A DNA stretch of 64,000 nt from the NCBI GenBank assembly GCA_964550855.1, contig CAZKBQ010000001.1, forward strand, positions 62,001-126,000, read 5' to 3'. This document shows positions 60,123 to 64,000 of this stretch, piece by piece. The DNA comes from JAGOBP01 sp964550855. Its GTDB lineage: Bacteria; Chloroflexota; Anaerolineae; Fen-1058. The notes beneath the pieces were generated by a model that was not told the origin of the DNA, did no database searches, and saw only the letters and a program-made list of their open reading frames with translations. Position 1 is the stretch's first letter. Every line of letters begins with the position of its first letter. The position numbers and the translations under genes were made by a program.

Positions 60123-60482
60123 TCAGCCCCTCAGGGCTGCCATCACCAGGTGAGCGTGATGGATCAGATGTTCAGCGTGCACCGGATCAATGTGTTTGCC
60201 AGACTGGTTTTCGACCTTGTTGACGAAGTCCTCCAGCTTGTCGATGGCGTCTTCCACCTTGCCGCGATCGAGCTTGGTTTGTGCCTGGTCGAGTTTCTTG
60301 AGCAAATTCTGTGCCAGATTGTCGCTGTCGATGTGGCCCATCTCCCAGGCGTGCACCACACAGTCACGCAGCGACGCAATCGTCGTCGCGTCGTGCACAC
60401 AGCCGGACTCTTCATGGGCCAGCGCCGGGCTGACCGCCAGTAAACTCAACGCCGCCGCACATACCAGCAACCATCTTCTCAT
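60123..60482 (-). CDS. Small exported FIMAH-like helical protein
   Basis: A 119-residue exported protein; the ATG at 60482 is 8 nt from GGGGAGG, while the one at 60488 is too close. Signal peptide 1-22 (ending ALAHEE), two Cys (CVHDATTIASLRDC) and a helical domain (about 55-118) with LLKKLDQAQTKLDRGKVEDAI and FVNKVENQSGKHIDP, the FIMAH pattern (a C-terminal helical module of exported bacterial proteins). Normally the module is attached to a larger protein; here it is alone. Its position near the metal ATPase may be chance. Confidence 0.75.
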   Translation of the reverse strand: MRRWLLVCAAALSLLAVSPALAHEESGCVHDATTIASLRDCVVHAWEMGHIDSDNLAQNLLKKLDQAQTKLDRGKVEDAIDKLEDFVNKVENQSGKHIDPVHAEHLIHHAHLVMAALRG

Positions 60483-60671
60483 TGTCATTGCCTCCCCTGA
60501 GAGTATAGCTTCAGTACGTCACGAAACCGGGTTAAGCTTTGCGTCCCGTGTGCGCTGCGCCGCCCGCGCCCTGTCCAACGTGCAGCGGTCGGGGTGCCTT
60601 GAGCGGGATGCAGTTGAAACCAGATTTGCCGCTGCAACGCTTCCATTCGATAATCGATAGGCAGGCTCCTT

Positions 60672-63086
60672 TCAACCGTCAATTCGGGCATTCTTCAACA
60701 ACACGGCGTTGATCGCCACCAGAATTGATGAACCCGACATCGCCAGTGCGCCGATGGCGGGCTGCAAATACAGCCCCAAGGGTGGATACAGCAATCCGGC
60801 CGCAATCGGGATCGCCAGCCCGTTGTAGCCCACCGCCCACGCCAGATTCTGCTTCATCTTGTCGACGGTCGCGCGCCCCAAGCGCACGGCCCGCGCCACG
60901 TCGAGCGGATCGGAGCGCATCAGCACCACATCAGCGGTCTCCACGGCGACATCGGTCCCCGCGCCGATGGCGATCCCCAGATCGGCCTGCGCCAGCGCGG
61001 GCGCGTCGTTGATGCCGTCGCCGACCATCGCCACACGTTTGCCCCGCGATTGCAGCTCTTTGACCTTGTCGGCCTTGTAGCCTGGCAGCACTTCCGCAAA
61101 AACCGTCTCGATGCCGAGATCGCGCGCGATGCGATCGGCGGTGGCGCGATTGTCACCCGTCAACATCACGACTTCGACGCCGAGCGCGCGCAGCTGTTGA
61201 ACGGCTGCGCGCGCCGTATCGCGCGGCGCGTCGGCCACGACGATCAAGCCCGCCGCCCGATCGTCGATGGCGATGTGGATGACTGTGCGGCCACTGCTCG
61301 CCAACTCGGCCGCCTTCGATTCAAGCCCGTCCAACCCAATGCGGCGATCGGCCAGCAACTTGCGATTGCCGATCAAGATCGTCTGACCGTCAACGTGCGC
61401 CTGCAGGCCGTGCCCGGGCACGGCTTCAAAGTGATGCACTTCGCTCAACGTCAGGTGCTTCGCTTGCGCCGCTTTGACGATGGCCTGGGCCAGCGGATGC
61501 TCGCTCGATTTCTCAGCAGAAGCAGCGAGCCGCAACAACTGATCGGGATTGGCAACGACCCGATCGGCGATCTCGACCTCCACGACTTCCGGTTCGCCCC
61601 TTGTCAATGTCCCGGTCTTGTCGAAGATCACGGCCTCGATTTTCGCCGCGCCTTCCAACGCCGCCGCATCCTTGAACAAAATGCCGTGCTGCGCGCCGAG
61701 ACCCGTGCCCACTGTAATCGCCGTCGGCGTCGCCAGCCCCAGCGCATCGGGACAGGTGATGACGACGACGGTGATGGCAAACGTCAAGGCGAAAATCAAG
61801 CGATCTTCACCCGGCGGCATGAACTGCGGCGCCAGCACAAAGTACCACAGCAGGAATGTGCCCAACCCCGCAAACACAGCCACCAGCACCAGATAGTGCG
61901 CGGCCCGATCGGCGAGGCGCTGCGCAGGCGCTTTGGAATTCTGGGCGGCCTGCACCAGCTTGACGATCTGGGCCAGCGTCGTGTCCACGCCGATCTTGGT
62001 CGCGCGGAACTTGAACGCGCCGGTCTTGTTGAGCGTCGCGCCAATGACCGTATCGCCCACTCGCTTCTTGACCGGCATGGCTTCGCCCGTGATCATCGAT
62101 TCGTCGAGGCTGGATTCGCCTTCAATCACGACGCCATCCACGGCCACTTTCGCGCCCGGTTTGACGATCACGGTGTCGCCAACGACGATCTGATCCGTGG
62201 GCAGTTCTACTTCCTGTCCGTGACGGATCACGATCGCGGTTGGCGGCGCGAGTTGCAGCAGGCGCTGGATCGATTGACTGGTCGTGCGCCGTGAGCGCAT
62301 CTCCAGCCAGTGGCCGAACAGCACGAACGTTACCAGCATCGCCGCCACTTCGTAAAACACTTCGCCGTCGAACAGGAACGTGGCCGCCACCGAGAACAGA
62401 TAGCCGGTCAGCACGCTCAGCGCGACGAGCACGCTCATGTTCAGCGTGCCCTGCCGCAAACCATTGCGTGCGCCGATGTAGAACGGCCACGCCCCGTAGA
62501 TCACCACCGGCGTGGTGAGGAGGAAGCCGAACAGCTTGTCGCTAAGGCCGAAGGGCAGCGCCAAGTGCAGGCCCAGGATTTGTGTGGCGAGGTGTGAGAA
62601 TAAAAACACCGGCACGGTCAGCGCCAGCGACACAAAGAACCGGTTGCGCATGTCGCGTTCCATGGCCGCGGCTGTCATGCCCGGCTTGCCCCCGTGCGCC
62701 GTGTGATCTTCCAGCGCACCCGGTGCGGCATGGGCCATCGACGCGTGGCCTGGCTGGCCGCCGTGTTCGATCGAGTGGGCGGGGGCCGCCGGAGGTTCCA
62801 CCGGCGCAGCGTGGCCCGCGTGTGCCATGTGATCCATCGGCGCGGCGTGGCCCGCGTGCGCCATGTGATCGGGGAGCGCTTCGCCCGCGCAGACGTAACC
62901 GCAATCGGTGACAGCGGCTTGCAGCTGCACCAGCGTCACGCGCGCCTCATCGTAGTGAACCGTGGCCGTGCTGTTCAAACTGTTGGCGACAACGTGATGT
63001 ACGCCCGGCAGTTTCAGCAGCGCCTTCTCGACGTTGCGCGCGCACAACGCCGTCAACAACCCTTCCACGTGAATGATCCTTTCCAT
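60672..63086 (-). CDS. P1B-type heavy-metal-translocating ATPase (copper-type, CPD motif)
   Basis: An 804-residue transporter; the ATG at 63086 is chosen because GGAGG lies 8 nt upstream. Residues 1-65 are an HMA-like domain in which the usual CxxC is reduced to one Cys (LTALCARN). Residues about 75-150 are a His/Met-rich stretch with repeats of DHMAHAGHA. Then come eight predicted helices, the TGEAMPV motif, the membrane metal motif CPD (ITCPDALGLATP) in place of CPC or CPH, the phosphorylated Asp in DKTGTLT, the HP motif in SSEHPLAQ, and GDGINDAPAL. The subgroup resembles CopB-like exporters. The adjacent cupredoxin supports copper as substrate. Confidence 0.92.
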   Translation of the reverse strand: MERIIHVEGLLTALCARNVEKALLKLPGVHHVVANSLNSTATVHYDEARVTLVQLQAAVTDCGYVCAGEALPDHMAHAGHAAPMDHMAHAGHAAPVEPPAAPAHSIEHGGQPGHASMAHAAPGALEDHTAHGGKPGMTAAAMERDMRNRFFVSLALTVPVFLFSHLATQILGLHLALPFGLSDKLFGFLLTTPVVIYGAWPFYIGARNGLRQGTLNMSVLVALSVLTGYLFSVAATFLFDGEVFYEVAAMLVTFVLFGHWLEMRSRRTTSQSIQRLLQLAPPTAIVIRHGQEVELPTDQIVVGDTVIVKPGAKVAVDGVVIEGESSLDESMITGEAMPVKKRVGDTVIGATLNKTGAFKFRATKIGVDTTLAQIVKLVQAAQNSKAPAQRLADRAAHYLVLVAVFAGLGTFLLWYFVLAPQFMPPGEDRLIFALTFAITVVVITCPDALGLATPTAITVGTGLGAQHGILFKDAAALEGAAKIEAVIFDKTGTLTRGEPEVVEVEIADRVVANPDQLLRLAASAEKSSEHPLAQAIVKAAQAKHLTLSEVHHFEAVPGHGLQAHVDGQTILIGNRKLLADRRIGLDGLESKAAELASSGRTVIHIAIDDRAAGLIVVADAPRDTARAAVQQLRALGVEVVMLTGDNRATADRIARDLGIETVFAEVLPGYKADKVKELQSRGKRVAMVGDGINDAPALAQADLGIAIGAGTDVAVETADVVLMRSDPLDVARAVRLGRATVDKMKQNLAWAVGYNGLAIPIAAGLLYPPLGLYLQPAIGALAMSGSSILVAINAVLLKNARIDG

Positions 63087-63177
63087 CTTGCTGACCTCCA
63101 CGCGAATCTCGTCTGGCTGCTCAGGAACATCCCGTACTGTGTCACGCGAGCGCTGCACCGCATGTGTTCCGAATGCA

Positions 63178-63233
63178 GCGAGGAATCTCTCGCCCGGCAG
63201 AGCATCCTTGCGGCAGCCTCTGAGATTCCTCGC
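63178..63233. repeat. Dispersed GCGAGGAATCTC inverted repeat
   Basis: GCGAGGAATCTC (63178-63189) and its complement (63222-63233), with flanking TTCCGAATGCA, match a dispersed family common in Chloroflexi and other bacteria. It lies upstream of the ATPase gene, and a GCCGAGGCATGCGCCTCGG palindrome follows. Confidence 0.65.
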
Positions 63234-63339
63234 CGCCGAGGCATGCGCCTCGGGCAGACACGACCGAGAGTTCCACCCACAATGTAGATGATTCGTCCAG
63301 CCCTGAGCTACTTGCCGGCGCGTTTCTGCATGCTGTCGG

Positions 63340-63762
63340 CTATTTAACGATCAACGTGCCGGTCATGCCTGCCTCTTGATGACCGGCGATGGTGCAGTGA
63401 AAGGTATACGTGCCCGCCTGCGTCGCCTTGAATTCCAGCGTGCTCTGCTGTCCGGCTTCCACCGCGGCGTGCATGGTCGTGGGCATGCCGCCCATGTTGT
63501 GCTCGGCACCATGCTCTTCCATGACTTCGACCATGGCGTCGGTGCTGACGAAGTCATGCAACATGGTGCCGGTGTTCTGCAGTACCAGCTTAACCGGCTG
63601 CCCGACATTGACGGTAATCTCAGCAGGCTGAAATTGAAACTCGTTCATTGTCAGAGTAATCGTTTTAGCTGCGATTGTACCAGCGGCCCCACTGCTGCAG
63701 GCTGCCAACGCGAAGACCAACAACATCACCAGCGCGAGCCGATGCGAAGTGAAACGCAACAT
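63340..63762 (-). CDS. Cupredoxin-domain lipoprotein
   Basis: A 140-residue exported copper protein. The signal ends in a lipobox (LAAC with Cys22), so it is membrane-anchored. The cupredoxin fold shows type 1 copper ligands: His in TMLHDFV, then Cys, His and Met in FHCTIAGHQEAGMTG. The strand pattern ITLTMNEFQFQPAEITVNVGQPVKL is typical of the plastocyanin/azurin-like group. A GAGAAG ribosome-binding site precedes the ATG. It may carry electrons or copper and lies just upstream of the metal ATPase in the same direction. Confidence 0.9.
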   Translation of the reverse strand: MLRFTSHRLALVMLLVFALAACSSGAAGTIAAKTITLTMNEFQFQPAEITVNVGQPVKLVLQNTGTMLHDFVSTDAMVEVMEEHGAEHNMGGMPTTMHAAVEAGQQSTLEFKATQAGTYTFHCTIAGHQEAGMTGTLIVK

Positions 63763-63874
63763 GAGCTTCTCTCCTGATGAAATGGAAATTCAAATCAGCC
63801 CGGTCGCTGCGCGTATGACGCAGGTCCAGGTGGATTGCGGAAAATACGATCAATCGAATGGAACAGGTGAACGG

Positions 63875-64000
63875 CTAGGGGAGAAGGCCGATCGGGCGCG
63901 GCGGCGGCACCCAGCGCTGGGGGCAATACGTCAGACGTACCGGTTTCAGATCAAGCGATCCCTGCCTGATCGACGCCCATTTCAACTGAATCACGAACAG
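63875..64000 (-). CDS. C-terminal end of an unknown protein (truncated by window edge)
   Basis: A reading frame enters from the right edge and stops at 63875, giving 41 residues with an end PPPRPIGLLP. Codon use is like the neighbours and the direction and spacing (112 bp) fit an operon with the cupredoxin gene. Too short to assign; it could be a chance open frame. Confidence 0.35.
   Translation of the reverse strand: MFVIQLKWASIRQGSLDLKPVRLTYCPQRWVPPPRPIGLLP

Noticed and set aside
60485..60691. 68-residue gene between the FIMAH-like gene and the ATPase
   Set aside because: The frame begins within the end of the ATPase gene, has no ribosome-binding site and an arginine-rich, unfamiliar sequence.
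63665..63853. 62-residue minus-strand gene upstream of the cupredoxin
   Set aside because: It overlaps the cupredoxin signal region in another frame and shows no motif.

Overview
The window is high-GC bacterial DNA that I read as a monoderm Chloroflexi (Anaerolineae-like) genome, probably a metagenome scaffold because it holds a 100-N gap. The reasons are a large BTAD/NB-ARC/TPR (SARP-type) regulator, many exported proteins with Thr/Pro-rich linkers, SdrD-B or beta-helix repeats and short C-termini of the type LP-L-R, a coproporphyrin-type heme pathway, and many palindromic dispersed repeats of kinds common in Chloroflexi. GATC-containing words such as CGATCG are very frequent. The lineage call is inference from content, not from a marker gene.

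Layout. 1-4702: a 5'-truncated GMC oxidoreductase/alpha-beta hydrolase fusion coupled to an SRPBCC/metallo-beta-lactamase fusion. 4757-5953: a YggX-like protein and an SDR oxidoreductase. 6091-10832: an OmpR-type two-component system followed by small membrane, HEAT-repeat, stress (17M-like) and DoxX proteins, with a PmrA-box-like direct repeat between the kinase gene and the rest. 11124-22789: a nearly complete heme operon (merR-like, hemA, hemC, hemD, hemB, radical SAM, hemQ, hemE, hemH, hemY, hemL), peppered with palindromic repeats, some of them read in frame inside the genes. 22845-27920: topA, a convergent SARP regulator and its small divergent partner. 28222-42830: an exported-protein island (beta-helix protein, lipoprotein with a Lon protease domain, S74 tail-fibre-like protein, Thr-rich protein, 2057-residue SdrD-B/GEVED surface protein), with a 134-bp tandem repeat array and the assembly gap. 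42905-47413: a ferric-reductase-like membrane protein, ApbE and two small exported proteins, next to an OmpR two-component system. 47755-55311: a LacI-controlled sugar ABC operon ending in a trehalose-synthase-like GH13 enzyme. 55423-60482: a NarL-type two-component system and three exported proteins. 60672-64000: a P1B metal ATPase, a cupredoxin lipoprotein and the end of one more gene.

The most striking observation is in the sugar operon. The second permease (52468-53655) carries a c-type cytochrome domain (CxxCH at residues 66-70 and a probable Met111 ligand) inserted in the external loop after its first membrane helix. The neighbouring solute-binding protein is a near-perfect in-frame tandem duplication of about 400 residues. 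Together with the heme operon and the iron/copper genes, this points to redox biology at the cell surface; a redox link to sugar uptake is a hypothesis only.

The heme cluster encodes the route from glutamyl-tRNA through uroporphyrinogen and coproporphyrin to heme b (HemA, L, B, C, D, E, Y, H, Q). There is no HemN or HemF, which fits the coproporphyrin-dependent branch. ATGA-type overlaps couple hemC-hemD, hemE-hemH and hemH-hemY.
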